A DNA stretch of 64,000 nt from Eucalyptus grandis (GCF_016545825.1 NC_052614.1:65136528-65200527), one strand, 5' to 3'; counted from the first letter of the stretch, positions 12,101-23,399 are shown. Numbers and translations are program-made. The notes: generated by a model from the letters alone, not told the origin.

Positions 12101-12455
12101 ACACGTGCCCAAAACTACCTTCTCCAAGTAGATTTGCCCCTGAGAAGCCATTAGTCGACTTCTCTAAAGCGTCAAAAGGGAAATGGGACCCGCTGACACC
12201 GAGATCATTGCTAGAGGATGTGGAGCAAAGCCGCCATCCCTTTTTCTTGAAACGTATTAACAGCAAGCCCACCCCCACCACGACCGCCACCCCCACCCGC
12301 ACCACGACCGCCTCTGCCGATATGGTGCGCGGAGGGGACCCGGAAGAAGCTGACGGTAGAGGAAATGCCGAGGTGGTGGTGGCGGCCAGAGGCGGCACAG
12401 TGGTGTTGGTCCCTGCCGGTGAAGACAGCGAGGAGACCGGAAGTGGAGTTGACAT
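9108..12455 (-). CDS. RLK-A: PERK-type receptor-like protein kinase, C-tail truncated by a transposon
   Basis: Predicted plasma-membrane serine/threonine kinase of the PERK family. Exons on the minus strand are 12455-11885, 10577-10491, 10387-10317, 10195-10119, 9895-9763, 9601-9443 and 9266-9108; all introns are GT-AG and phases join to 418 residues. The N-terminus is a short Ser/Thr/Pro-rich stretch without a cleavable signal, then a Val-rich membrane helix (about residues 48-66) and a basic stop-transfer KKK. The kinase shows [30 protein letters not shown] in place of APE, and [12 protein letters not shown], so all catalytic residues are present. I chose the ATG at 12455 because RLK-B shares MSTPLP there; an upstream in-frame ATG lies at 12506. 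The last exon leaves the PERK tail frame after VRALEGD and stops on TAG at the hAT terminus. Intron 1 is 1.3 kb because of another hAT plus SINE. It may be functional as a kinase or may be a recent pseudogene. Confidence 0.75.
10773..11770. mobile_element. hAT-type non-autonomous transposon, copy 3, in intron 1 of RLK-A
   Basis: Left end TAGGGGTGAGCA and right end GTCACCCCTA form the same kind of inverted termini as the other two copies. The interior is rich in GGTTCC/GGAACC words and diverged from them, so this is a related subfamily. I could not find a matching 8-bp target duplication, so it may be old. It carries the SINE at 11324-11525. The equivalent intron of RLK-B is only 84 bp. Confidence 0.68.
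11324..11525 (+). mobile_element. tRNA-derived SINE with intact target duplication
   Basis: An 11-bp direct repeat ATGAACACGTA flanks it (11313-11323 and 11526-11536). The head carries a Pol III A box, AGTGGCGCAGCTGG (11335-11348), and a B box, GTTCGAATCCC (11381-11391), at normal tRNA spacing, followed by a tRNA-unrelated body and an A/AT-rich tail. This is the structure of a plant SINE. It lies inside the hAT copy in intron 1 of RLK-A. Confidence 0.85.
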
Positions 12456-13690
12456 TGCTGTCGAGAAAAAAAAAAAATTGGCTGAAACGGGGAAACAGAT
12501 ACTCATAAAGAGAGAGAGAGAATGCGTGAGAGAGTTGAAAGATATAATCAGCGGGAGAGAGCAATATGCTCACGTAGAAATCTATGGTTAGTCATGTAGA
12601 CACTAATATGCTCACGACAGAATTAAATAAAGATCAGCGAAAAGTACCCAGCGAAAGTTCAATTAATTTGGGTTCTGAGTTATCAAAGATTACAATGATT
12701 AGGTGGTCCGTAATCTCTCTTAATCGACAATTCTGGGATATTTTAGTATTAGTTTGACAAAGATGCAACCATTAAAGATAAAGCTCGAATTCGGTCACTT
12801 TTTTTCTGTTTTTCCAGCTAGTGGGAAACATCTGAAAGTGAACCTACTTTGTAAGCTCGACACATAAGTCGATAGCATGCCTCACTTCAACTCTAGTGTT
12901 TAGCGCCAAATCCTATACATTCTCCAGAGGAAGAGTCAACCCTCGGGATGTTGCTACTAAAATGTGTCCATATTGCCATGAAATAGTCTTTGATAGCTAT
13001 GCTTCAAAAATATTATAGATTATTATAGGATCCCTTCCTATCTCAATTACAAGATCTCAGAAGCCCGTCGTTAATGTTCTAAATGACAAAACTTACCGCT
13101 AGGCTTTTTCTTTTTCCCCATTCTATAAAGCAGTCGAACTCGATACTTTATCCCTCGTGTGTGGTTGGTTAGCGCGGATTCTCAAATTTTGAAGCGTTGT
13201 CGTCTTTAACTAAAGATTTGCACGGGCCTCGAAAGACGGTGCTTGCCAGCGTTCCTCATTTTCTATTCCGACCAAAAGAAAAAATAGAATTCCGCAGCTA
13301 TACACTATTTATCTAATGTTGCTCTCGGACTGTAATCTCGACAGATTTACCAGACAAATCCTCTCACTCTCTTTACATTTAGGAATCGAAGACTCGCTCA
13401 CCTCTTCGGACCGTGCATAAAACGACCCAAAACGTTCCATGGTCAACTCTAAAACTGGAATGGAACTGGCCGGTTCATTTCCAGATCAATTGATTCGGTT
13501 CTCGGTTTCCAAAAATCAAAAACCAACATGGACATGATAGGTTTTAGGTTCTTAGTTTGGAATCTACCCACCTGAAAGCCTTAACCCAAATTAGACCGCT
13601 CTCTTTCACGTTCCTTCTGTTCTTATTGCTAATTGCCCATTTTAACGTCGATTAGCATCCTTATTGACATGATAACCCATATTGAGTTAA
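12456..13690. other. 5' flank of RLK-A
   Basis: Upstream sequence of RLK-A. The first 100 bases on the minus strand are CT-rich (a CTCTCTCTCT run near 12520), like the leader of RLK-B. Segments at 12626-12700 and 13090-13230 match 52880-52950 and 53516-53640 upstream of RLK-B, so the promoter regions are paralogous. I see no convincing TATA box for RLK-A. A stretch near 13430-13580 rich in GGTTC/GAACC words looks like a remnant of the hAT family. No other gene is seen. Confidence 0.45.
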
Positions 13691-13699
13691 TGTCGTCGT

Positions 13700-14790
13700 G
13701 AAATTTTGCAACCCCTCATAGACTAATGTCCTCCAGACACATCAATCAAACATGGATTCCCACCTAACAAGACCATGTCCGTCTCCCGTTACAACTTTCT
13801 CATTGTAAACACTCCCTCGTGTTACTTCTTTAGGCTATTTTGGGGGAGTGATTTTGCCGTTGAGACCTCCAAGCTTGCATACTGCCTACAGACACTCTCA
13901 TCCTTCAACCACTACAAACAACCTAACACCATTCGCCTGCGATTTCGCATCAAGTGCGCTAAATTCGGCTGCTCTTCCAATCATGGCCTCTCTACTTCAG
14001 TCGGCTCATTGTGATCGCTCGTGGGCAACGCTAATAATAGTACAAATAATAATTGCAAAGATTTCGCGTGTGAATTCCATTGGATCCTCTAGCCTATCAC
14101 ATGGCAAATGGCACCAGAGCTTGCTAGGACTGCTCGCTTATTCTCTCACTTCCTTTCCAACTAAGTCCAATCGACCTTAATTATCATATTCAAGACTTGG
14201 AATTCCATCAAAACTCAGTGCAAATCCTTTTACCCATCACATTCGTCGATTCAATTCTTTTAGAAATTTTAATTGGCTATCATGTATATTTATCTACCTC
14301 AACTCCTTATCTATCAAGGAGGTGGCAAGAGTTTTTGAAACAGAGCTTAAATTTGATTTATACCTAAATATTTTCCTCCCAAGATTAACTCGTTACCCCC
14401 TACTTTCTCGCATTAATAAAAATAAATATTTTTCCATGGCTACTCTCATTAAACAAATCACCGAAACCCTAGCAGACTTCCTAGAGCTTTCCTCGAATAG
14501 TAAAAAGCAAGCAAGTGTACATAAGCCAAAAAGCAAGTGTACACAAGCCAAATTTTCTCCGTCAAGAATTCATAAAATACTAATTCCGTTGCACAAAAGT
14601 CCAGTTGCATGTGGGCGACACCAACCGCGGGGACTCATAGTCCATTGCACAAAAGTCCAATAATCAAATTAAAATCAGCATATTCCAAGGAAAGAGCAAA
14701 GAAAACCTACCCATAATTTCTTCTACGCCTCCAATTAACCTTAAAAATGAGTGCATGCCACAACTTTCGTTTTCAAAGCAAAAGCCAAGA
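13700..14790. other. Repeated kinase-flank block P, copy 2
   Basis: Matches 54186-55250 over nearly its full length, and parts of 22330-22540, 511-900 and 24110-24480. It contains the uninterrupted CCTATCAC site (14093-14100) that in the 23.4 kb copy carries a hAT element. Frames of 79-113 codons occur but are not conserved between copies, so I treat it as non-coding. Why it is retained beside each unit is unknown. Confidence 0.5.
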
Positions 14791-15027
14791 TTTATGTCTT
14801 TATTTTAGGTTCCACAGGACGTTTTCCTCTGGGTCTTTCCTTAGCCTTTCAATATTGACAACAAGAAGCGATCGATGTTTAGACAGGTGTGATCTTAGGA
14901 GGGCTGGTTCTAGTCTCCCTTTGTCATTCGGTGCATGCATACCTTTCTTCGTTCGGTCCATAATAAATAGATACGTATATGAACTCATACTACAATAAGA
15001 TAATTTAATAACTGAGTTGTCACGCAC

Positions 15028-15465
15028 CTTGTCTCGGTTCTTCAACACGGCATGCAAGACGGATATCGCGTCCGTTTTGGCGGCGAAGCCAGTCAGTCGA
15101 AAGAGGCCCTTCGACTGCTGCGGGCATATTATAATTGCAGCCCCACTTATGATGCCGACGATTGTCGAGTGCGTCAAGAAGTCCACAACAAACCCCAGTC
15201 TGCTCATATAGATTTAATAGAGAAAGATGAGACAAGTTTGTTTGCTAATCAATGAATCAAAGGAGAAAATTTGTACCTTAGGAACCCTAAGACTGACCGG
15301 AAGATTCCGGTGACAATAGTGGCTGTGAAGATCAAGTTGAGATACAATTTGCGGTCAGTGTCTGGCGACACTTTCTCTTGAATGGACGCAGCAAGAAGCA
15401 GTGAAGCTGCAGCCACGGTCCAGATCGCTACGTGCTTTGAGCTCCCGAAGATACAAGGCTCGAAT
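15028..15465 (-). pseudogene. Two-exon fragment of a plant SULTR sulfate transporter
   Basis: Two adjacent exons on the minus strand, 15465-15277 and 15199-15028, join in phase across a 77-bp GT-AG intron. The first reads GSSKHVAIWTVAAASLLL followed by PDTDRKLYL and LGFLR. The second reads LGFVVDFLTHSTIVGIISG, then FAAKTDAISVLHAV. This is the order of the GSSR..AIGPVAVVSLL and LGF.VDFLSHAAIVGFMGGAAI segments in the membrane domain of plant SLC26/SULTR proton-sulfate cotransporters. Only about 120 of some 650 residues are present, and no upstream or downstream exons are recognisable. It is therefore a captured fragment or remnant, although no stop interrupts it. Confidence 0.72.
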
Positions 15466-15643
15466 CTGTTATAAGCCAAATATCTCAAGTCAAAGCATGA
15501 AGATTTGTTAAAAAAATATATATGGTATATTCATTATACTTTCAAATGCATGAATGCGATAGTCGCTCTCAGAGTTAACCAATTGAGGTCCAAAACATCG
15601 AGGCGGACTCTTTTTAAGTATATATCAAATATGTTTGTTTTAC

Positions 15644-17250
15644 CTTGGGCTCGAATTCGAAGCCACAAGTAAATTAGCTCCCTTGATATTAGGATGACCT
15701 GCACTGGGAACGTTTCTCATGTATAATACAAGAGGAAAGCTCTAGGATTCACAGTTGTAGTCAATTATTGATTCAATAAAAGACGAAAGGCAAAAGTAAA
15801 TTCTAAACTTACATTCCTCATAAGCGTGTGCTAGTCCTTCGGGTCCTGAGAACGAAAGAAAAACAGCTCCTGAAAAAAAGAGAGGGAGGAAAAAGGTGAA
15901 GGCTCTGACCAATGGGACAAGGGTAACGTGCGAATACAGGAATCTCGTTACTCCTTATGCATTTTCACTCGTCCACCTATATAAGATGTTCGCTGATTAA
16001 CAATGTCGACGTCAGATATGTATCCAATCATATCTACCTATAAGTTAACCCGTGTTCAGTCTATCACCTCAACCAAGCAGCAAAACCCTTCCCCCCAACT
16101 CAGGATCCGGAGGCTGTGATGGGAGATCGTCGTGCAAAGATGCAACCGTCTAGATCTTTCATTTTGGCAGGGGGCTCTATATACGTTCTACATAGACGTA
16201 ATTTAAAAAAAGAAATAGTGAATATAAACAATATGGATTGAGATTTAGATCCTTTCCATTCAGAAGTAAATCGGCATCTTTTATTTACTTTCGCTGAGTA
16301 GATCATAACTAAGGGTGCCCATATATTCAAAGGCCACAACCACTTTAACTCGTTGACCACACAGGATATTTAAGCAGACACATCGACGGAAATTCCAAGT
16401 TTCACAATCCCCAATCTCTCTCGCCATGCAAATACCAACAGCCAGCCACTGCCGCTTGGCACCGCTGTCATCAATGTCGGCGCTGTTCTTGTCCTCTCTC
16501 ACCGGTGGCGGGGTCGGACGACCTTAGGGCCATAGCTGGATCTGGCATAGCAGCGAGAGCATTTCCAGAACTTAGAATATGCTAACCTAACTTAGAAAAT
16601 GCTAACCTGTGTTGGGCTAAGTGCCTTATAGTATTTGCCTCGACCTCTCTTTAAAGATATAAAAATAAATATCCCGGGGAACGAAAAATGGGTGATTTGG
16701 AAAAATTCTTCCGAAATGTTTTCGTCGCCTGAAGAAATCTATGCCTAACTATTTCCATAAGAAAATGAAGGAAAAAAAATTCCATTTATTTAAACTTTTA
16801 AAGCTATTATTTTTTCGGAAAATCTTTTCCAAACCGCTGGTTTCCATCTAAACACCAAACATTAGAACCCCAAAAAGTGGCTTCCGGCAAAGTGGTTGCC
16901 GAACGGAGGCAGAGAAAGAGTATGGCAAAGGGGTTGCCAAAGGCAGAGGGAGGCCAACATGCTCACCATGTATGTGGAAGTCCAAGGTGTTGTTAGGCAC
17001 CAACTCGTGCGTGAAGTATCCAAACCAAAGACACGGCATACTGGTGATGAACTCGGCTTCATTATTTCAACCCCAGTCAGGAACTCACGCTCTCCCTGTC
17101 CGCTCCCCCACCTTCAGTCGCTTCGCTGCCACCACCTCTTCTTTCCCGGTGGTAAGGTCTCCGCGGTTTACGCGCCCATAACCCCCTTCTTCTCCGAGCA
17201 GATTTACCTCTGAGAAGCCGCCGCTGGGAACCTCTGAAAAAGGCCTTGCC
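15644..17250 (-). pseudogene. RLK-D: PERK-type kinase pseudogene
   Basis: Broken relative of RLK-A and RLK-B. Minus-strand remnants are an exon-1 piece at about 17250-16967 (SGGFSEVNLLG, then a frameshifted P-loop, AKRLKVGG, REREFLTGVEI, and in another frame HELVPNNTLDFHIHGE before the donor), an exon-2 tail at about 15852-15813, and an exon-3 remnant at 15698-15644. The exon-3 piece is 55 bp instead of 71 because the segment coding the IIHRD catalytic loop is missing. Multiple frameshifts and stops break exon 1, and exons 4-7 are not found. Sequence unrelated to kinases (16000-16850) separates the pieces. It cannot encode an active kinase. Confidence 0.7.
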
Positions 17251-17616
17251 GTTGCCGAAAGAATGGCTCAGGATGAAGTGCCCATTGACTGAAGTATTGA
17301 TGCCGGGCAGTGCGCGGCGCTTGGCAAGAGACGGTGCGAGGCACGCATAACCCGAGGCTCTCCCTTTGCCGATCACATACAGGAACCTTGAGAGAGAAAG
17401 AACCCTTCTTTCTTTTTCTTTTATACTGGAAATGGAAAATGAGAGGGTGACCAGCCCCCGCAAGTTTTCTCACGGAATCCGAAATCCTTTCTTGAGAAGA
17501 AGAGATCTCTTCTTTCCTTTACATCGAATATCACCAGATCACCTCTCCCAAGAAGACGTAGAAGAAGAGGTGGAAGAGGCGAAGAAGACAAGGCCCATGG
17601 GAAACTTGGTAAGATC
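17251..17616. other. Unassigned region 5' of RLK-D
   Basis: Moderately GC-rich sequence with overlapping short frames on both strands, for example a minus-strand frame with IGKGRASGYACLAPSLAKRR. I do not recognise a protein family. It may be the former N-terminal region and leader of RLK-D or unrelated inserted sequence. Confidence 0.3.
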
Positions 17617-17725
17617 ACAATGGTTGATTAAAACTTGATAACGACAGCACTAGTGGCTTGATAAAGTGGCTACTAGCGCTGTCAAGCCACTAGCGCTGTC
17701 GTTATCAAGCCTAATCAACCATTGT
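17617..17725. repeat. Long near-perfect hairpin
   Basis: The arm 17617-17661 is the reverse complement of 17682-17725 with about four differences over 45 bases; the loop is about 20 bases. Immediately after it, 17730-17790 contains a second inverted repeat (CTCAATCAACTATTGTC with GACAATAGTTGATTGAG), and the words CATTGTCCTGGTGGTCCCACT recur twice by 17910. This could be a foldback MITE or the stem of a hairpin RNA. Confidence 0.65.
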
Positions 17726-18439
17726 CTAAATCTCAATCAACTATTGTCCATCAATTATTGTCCATGATTTAGACAATAGTTGATTGAGACTTGATAACGT
17801 TAGGGTAACGCTATTGCTATCAACCATTGTCCTGGTGGTCCCACTTGTCAATATCATGATAATATTAAAAATAAAATCTGTCAATTCAATATTGTCCTGG
17901 TGGTCCCACTGGGACCAGACATGGAGAAAATGCTGTCTACGTTTCACGCTCCAACATGGAAAATAAGAAAGCAACAAAAACACGACACGTGCCGGTGTGG
18001 TCCCACTCCATCAGGCTATGAGAAAATATTCAGTAGTTTGACTGACGTGGCGCACACAAACCACTCACATACCGACACCTGTCTCGAGTGGGACCCCTCG
18101 AAAATGAGTAAAGGGCTCATTTTCAGCCGGCTCGGCTCGGCTCCTGCAGAAAAAAGGACGGTAAGCGATTCCTCCCGCTCAAAATTTTTCTCTCCTCACT
18201 TGAATGGGCGGGTTCTCTCTCTCCTCGTAAAATAACCAAAAATGCTCAGAGCCTTCCTCTGTTTCTTCTCTGCGCATCCCACCTCTCTCCTCCTCTGCCT
18301 CCGACTCTCCGCCTGTCCAAAAGCCTCGCTCATTTGCCTCTGGCATCTCGGTCTCGTTCCCAAGCGGCACCAGGCTCGCCACCGCTAACCGGGCATTATC
18401 CATGACGTTGGCCTGCTCGGAACAATTCAATATTTTAGA
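17726..18439. other. Intergenic, with a GC-richer promoter-like stretch
   Basis: Contains the second small inverted repeat and the repeated GGTGGTCCCACT words, then a GC-richer segment (about 17980-18420) with a CT-rich tract near 18210-18300. It resembles a 5' leader but no coding frame longer than 90 codons follows, and I recognise none of the products. Confidence 0.3.
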
Positions 18440-18720
18440 GAGCAAAAATCACTGAAAACTCTAAGTCATATTTGTCTCTATTTTTTTTCATTTGCACCTG
18501 ATACATTTATATCAAAAAATTCTATGACATAAAAAACTATAAACTTTGAGATTAAATATGTCGCATAAGCATAAGGTTGGAGTTTTTAGCTTTATAAAAA
18601 AAATCTAAGGTAATAATGTCATACAAGTATAAATTTTGAGATTTTTTATCTCACGGTTAAAATTTAAGGTAAATGTGTTGTAATTGGCATAGTTTAGATC
18701 TTTTTGTGACTTTTTTTTTC
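18440..18720. repeat. TIR MITE, MULE-like AT-rich family
   Basis: Both ends carry imperfect inverted versions of a phrase of the type 'AAATC-CT-AAACT-ATG-CCA-TTATAACACATTTACC', and ACATAAAAAACT-type words lie inside. The same family occurs at 20065-20432, 35405-35825, 35826-36228, as the arms of 38690-39960, and as a fragment at 58725-58790. Confidence 0.45.
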
Positions 18721-20064
18721 TCTATTTTGGAAGTTCACTTTTGATGGCTCTATTAACATGTTGCTAACCTATACCAAGTTATAGTTATTTGATCTATTTT
18801 AGGCAATAAATAATATAATTTTTATAAGAAAATATTTGGATTTCCCCTCTATTTACTCATGCATCATAATAGACATAGAGAAAATAATTTTAAAAAGGAA
18901 AAAAAAAAAAAAAAAGACGCCGCCCACAAAAGCCTTAGAAGGTGGATGTAAATCGGGAATTCTTTTATTTATTCCCCAATTTTATGCAAAAAAAAAAAAA
19001 AAAAATGAGCAATTTCCGTACGTTAGGAGTTTTGGATATTATCCTATTTTGAGAGCCTAGGGGGGACGGCTAGGTTTGACTTTTAGATTGTTTTTTCATT
19101 GTTCTTAGAGTTTTTCAAGTAATTTGAAAAAAAAAACAAAAAGCAATGACAAAATACTTATTATTTGATTCAAGATGTTGGGTCTATTTCATATTTTCAT
19201 GTTTTCTTCTATTATGTTATAATTTTCTTTTATTAAGGTTACGATGTAGTTTCATTATAATGATATGAATTTTAGGCTTTTGTGCTCTATAAGTAATTTC
19301 ATTTATGTGAATTATATATTACTGTGCTTAATACTTTTAAGTGAGCAACCGCCATTTTTTTTTTTTTGGTCAAAGTAACCACCTTTTAAATGATATAATA
19401 TGTATGTTCGAGACTAAAAGCGATGATGTGTGATTATTCATTATAATATATAACCATAAATTAAATATGGATAGAGGTATACCATATTATTCATGTGGCT
19501 TTCGATGATAAGGTAATCCAAAATATTTATTATAAACTTGAAATATTAACATATTTTAGTGCACTTATGTTTAATTAAATTCATATAGAGATATTATGGA
19601 TTAATAAATTGGGTAGGTTTGATATATTTAGAGATGGGATAATAAATAAATAAGGAAGTTTTGCTATCACATATTTAATGTTCTGAAATTTTGCTTATAA
19701 GATTGTTAATTTTAATATATTCTCAATTCTATTTTGATATACTAGGTAAATTTTAGGATAAGTCCACTTTAATATTTAATTGGTTTATTAATCATCAATA
19801 TTTATGAGATGATATTATTTATCATCATCATAATATTTTTTCTAACAAGTGAATTGATATGTTCATTTGCATCTAGAATTTAACAATAAAGCCATTCACT
19901 AAAATGCTTTTCATCAAGGGGTTTTGTCATTTTCGTGCGTTTTGTGCATTGTGTTGTTGGAAGCATGCAAGGAAACATAGCCAACTGTGTTCGCATAAAA
20001 TACTTTCATAGGTAAATACCTTCTCATGGATCGGTCTCTCCGACAACATGCTTTAAACTAAGGG
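18721..20064. other. AT-rich intergenic region
   Basis: Very AT-rich, with poly(A) runs at 18900-18916 and 18989-19005 and a poly(T) run near 19360. No coding frame, RNA gene or clear transposon end was found. Confidence 0.4.
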
Positions 20065-20432
20065 AAAAAGTCACTAAAATTCTCAAATTTTACCCATTAT
20101 AATACATTTATTCTAAATTTTATTTGTAATATAAAAATCATAAATTATGTCAACCGAGACACATTTATCATATTTTTTTTTTTACATAAGAAAATATTTT
20201 TCAACAAAAATAACGTTAATTTTTATATCACTAAGTTATTTGAACATCATGTCAATGCCGTTCGTTTTTGATGTCCAAGTAGGCATATTTTTAACAAAGC
20301 TCATTGATGGAACTTTGACGGATGGGTGAATGTGTCACACAAGAACACATTTGAGATTTATTGTGTTAGAGTAAATGTGTTATAGTGGGCATAATTTGGA
20401 ATTTTTTGAGGATTTTGGCCTTTAACTAATGT
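20065..20432. repeat. TIR MITE, MULE-like AT-rich family
   Basis: The left terminus (CTAAAATTCTCAAATTTTACCC...) and the reverse complement of the right terminus (CCTCAAAAAATTCCAAATTATGCCC...) are imperfect inverted repeats of about 60 bp. Total length is about 370 bp with no coding content. It is the most compact member of this family in the window. Confidence 0.55.
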
Positions 20433-21489
20433 GAGAACATTTTGTGTTATCGTTGTTAGACGTAAGCCAGAATCTCGTCCTTCTATCTAGACAGAGGATG
20501 TGTCAGTTTCATAGGGTTTGCCCAAAATCTTACGTGCATGTGATCCTCTTCGCCCTATGATTCAGACCTTCTGAATCCTGTGATTTACTCAAAGGCCACT
20601 GATCAAATCTTTTACTTCGCATATCAATAAATAGCTACCTCCATTGCTCTTCGAGCTCAAATCCCAAAACCCAAAGCGGGCTCCCACAATTGCTTTCTGA
20701 AATCCGACCGTATTTGTGCTGTCTTCCATTTCCATTTCCAAAGCCCCGATTTGTTTTTCTTCAGTCACGTAGAACAATTTGGGTAATCAGGTCACATGGG
20801 CTACTGAGGAAAAATGAACATTCGGACCTTGTTGAGTTCAATGACAACACGAATTGAGCAAAATCGGCCAGAAGATGTGCTCAAGCCCAATTTCACCTTT
20901 TGCGATTTAAGGCCCAGATTAGGTTGGTTTCACGATGCTTTGGGCTAGAAAAAGGACAAAAAAGGCGGCTTACATAACTAGCTATAGCCACTTAATAAGA
21001 GCACGAATGATAACTATTATACTTCAGAAATTAATTTTTTTCAGTATTTCTATTTTTTGGATATGTTTTTGAGTAAAAATATACGTTTAATAACAATATA
21101 AAATTTCTGTTCCTAGAGTAGAAATTCGTTTGTAACAACAAAAAATTTCTCATTCTTAAGCGGCGGCAACAAGTTGTCAATTGACTAGTAATGAGAGCAA
21201 ACGATAAAAGAGTTTATCTTTAACATTTCTATTACAAAAATAAAGAAGTGAAAAATTTTTACTTCTTATTTCTATTTCAAATTTCTTTTTGGATTAAAAA
21301 ATTATCCTAGAAAAAAATTTTATTCCAAACTTGTTATCGATATCAGAAAAATAATTTTGGTAGGAAATAATATTGTTATCATGCGCATTCTATATAATCT
21401 TAAACTTGTCACGAAGAGTTTAAGCTTGATAGTATGAGAATGAGATTTGTATCTAACCCTTTTTTCTATCAAGGCTTTCAAGTCACTTA
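20433..21489. other. Repeated flank block (beta), fourth copy, then AT-rich sequence
   Basis: 20460-20945 matches 2370-2870, including the GGCCAGAAGATGTG and TTTAAGGCCCA words that the copy at 25.5-26.0 kb has lost. It shows that another partial unit of the array lies here without its kinase. The remaining part is AT-rich and carries no gene I can support. Confidence 0.5.
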
Positions 21490-22272
21490 GGGCCTGCATG
21501 GTTGTGTTCTTTTTTTTTTTTTTTTATGAACAAAAATTCAATTTTTTTGTTCCCGAAAAAAAAAAAAGAAACATGTTTGTTTGCGTTTCTATTCCAAATC
21601 CATTTTTTTGTTCCCGAACAAAATTGGAATAGAAACAAGAAAAAAAAAAAAACTTATTTCTTGTTTCGAACAATTTTTAAGAACAAATTTTCTCTCTCCT
21701 ATTCTTTTCTTCTCTTTTTTTTCTTCTTCTTTTTTCTTTGGCCGGTCGCCAGCCTCGGCCATGACCGGCGACCGGCCGTTGAGGGCCGACGATGCCATTG
21801 AGGGCTGGCGACCTCACCAGAGCGTCGCCGGCGCGAGCAAGGCTCGGCCTCGCCTTGGCTAGGCAAGCTCAGCCTCACCGGATCTAGGAGAGCCCGAGCT
21901 CGCCCAACCACTAGCCTCGCCGAGCCACCACCAGGCGATCGGTGGCTGGGCGAGCCCGAGCTCGGCCTCACCGTGGTTGGGGCGAGGCCGCCCTGCCCTT
22001 GGATCGGTCGGGTCTGGCCATGGCCGAGGCCGCGACCGCCAAAAGAAGAAAAATAAAAAAAAATAAAATAAAAGTATTAAAAAATTAAAAGAAACAAAAA
22101 AAAGAACACAAATTTACCAAACGTGTTTCGGTTCTTTTTTTTTTATTTATTCCTGATACAAGTTTACCAAACGCGTCTTTACGATCAAAATTGTTCCCCG
22201 AATAGAAATAGTTTTTTCTATTTCTATTTCCTGAACAATTTTTTTTTAACAGAAACACAAACAAACGCACCT
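21490..22272. mobile_element. Tourist/PIF-Harbinger-like MITE with a GC-rich core
   Basis: The left end GGGCCTGCATGGTTGTGTTC and the reverse complement of the right end GGTGCGTTTGTTTGTGTTTC are inverted repeats. Both are followed by matching T-rich segments and TTGTTCCCGAA words. Flanking TTA trinucleotides (21487-21489 and 22273-22275) fit the 3-bp target duplication of PIF/Harbinger elements. The core (21740-22040) is strikingly GC-rich with repeated GCCTCGCC and CCGAGCTCG words. No transposase frame is present. Confidence 0.55.
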
Positions 22273-22329
22273 TTAGTATTCTCACGACACGTTAACTTGT
22301 GTTATTCATGTCATCATGATACTTCACAG

Positions 22330-23399
22330 TCTATTATGGACCAATGTCTCCATGACAAATCAATCAAGTATTTTCATCCATCATGGATTCCCCCACAGCA
22401 AGATCAAGTTCATTACCCGTTATAACTCTGTTGTTATACATCCTTCCTCGATTCATTTAGGGACTTTTGGGAGTGATTTTGCAGCCATTGAGAGCTCTAA
22501 GCTTGCGTATTGCCTCCAACTCCAATTACTATCCTATCCTCCAATTTCTGCCAACAGCAGAGCACCAACCTGAGATATAACATCAAGTATGCTGAATACG
22601 GCTGCTTGTCCCATCATACCCTCTCAACTTTATTCTGCTTATTCTTATTCCTCATGTACAAAACTAATAACCTTCCCTTGGTACGAGAAATCACATGTGA
22701 ACCCACCAAAGAATGCATTTGGTTTATCTTTCTTATTCCTCAAAGTCCCTTAAGAAAAATTAGGAAATTTAGGGATTTTTTTTTTTTTTTGGGGACCATT
22801 TTGGGGAAATGCAAGCAAGCTAAAAGTCTAAGGAAAATCCCCACTTGCCGCCTTTGGGCACCTTCAGAAGGCAGCTTTTAAGGTTAATGAACTTTTTTCT
22901 TTCTAAATTGCCCCCACTAATATTTGTATATTCTAGTCTTGCCCTAGCTTGTGACTGTTCATCTTGTCTGACTGTTGAAGTTCTACTACGCTTAGGTCTC
23001 CACTGAAGGTCGCCGTGCTTGGCTCTTTGCCTAGTTCATCTTCTTGGACATCAAGCTCGCTCATGACTATTAGGTGAGATCTTGAGGTCACGCATTGCTC
23101 ATGGTCGAGAGTTGACGGTTGCCGATGGTCAAGCGTTGATGTGACCCCGGCATAGCTGCACCTAGGTTGCTTGATCTCGAAGCCCTCTCCTGGGCTTGCA
23201 ACAGCCCTCCGAGCCTTTGCTTGAGCCCTTGAAGATGATGAACAGTAGTTCCTTTTATTCTTCCCTTTTCTCTGAGAAAAAAACTTTCAAGTTATTTTGC
23301 CAAAAACAACACCAAAAATCACTAACCAAGGAAAACACAGCTTCAGCCAAAGATCTTTGAAGAAATGAAGGTCAATCAAAGCAGCTTAGCTCCTTTAGA
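22330..23399. other. Repeated kinase-flank block P, copy 3
   Basis: 22330-22600 matches 13700-13990 and 54186-54440. 22887-23399 matches window positions 1-510 closely. No frame is conserved between the copies. It continues to 24499 on the far side of the hAT insertion. Confidence 0.55.

Noticed and set aside
12208..12591. Plus-strand frame of 127 codons
   Set aside because: It is antisense to exon 1 of RLK-A and only mirrors its Ser/Pro-rich and membrane-coding sequence.
16281..16520. Weak resemblance to a plant glutamate-receptor N-terminus near 16460
   Set aside because: Only a few residues agree and no supporting exons follow.
18179..18445. Possible gene start (88-codon minus frame and a CT-rich leader)
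   Set aside because: No continuation by splicing and no recognised family; left as unassigned.
21581..21971. Frames of 90-93 codons on both strands
   Set aside because: They lie in the GC-rich core of the Tourist-like element and match no protein.
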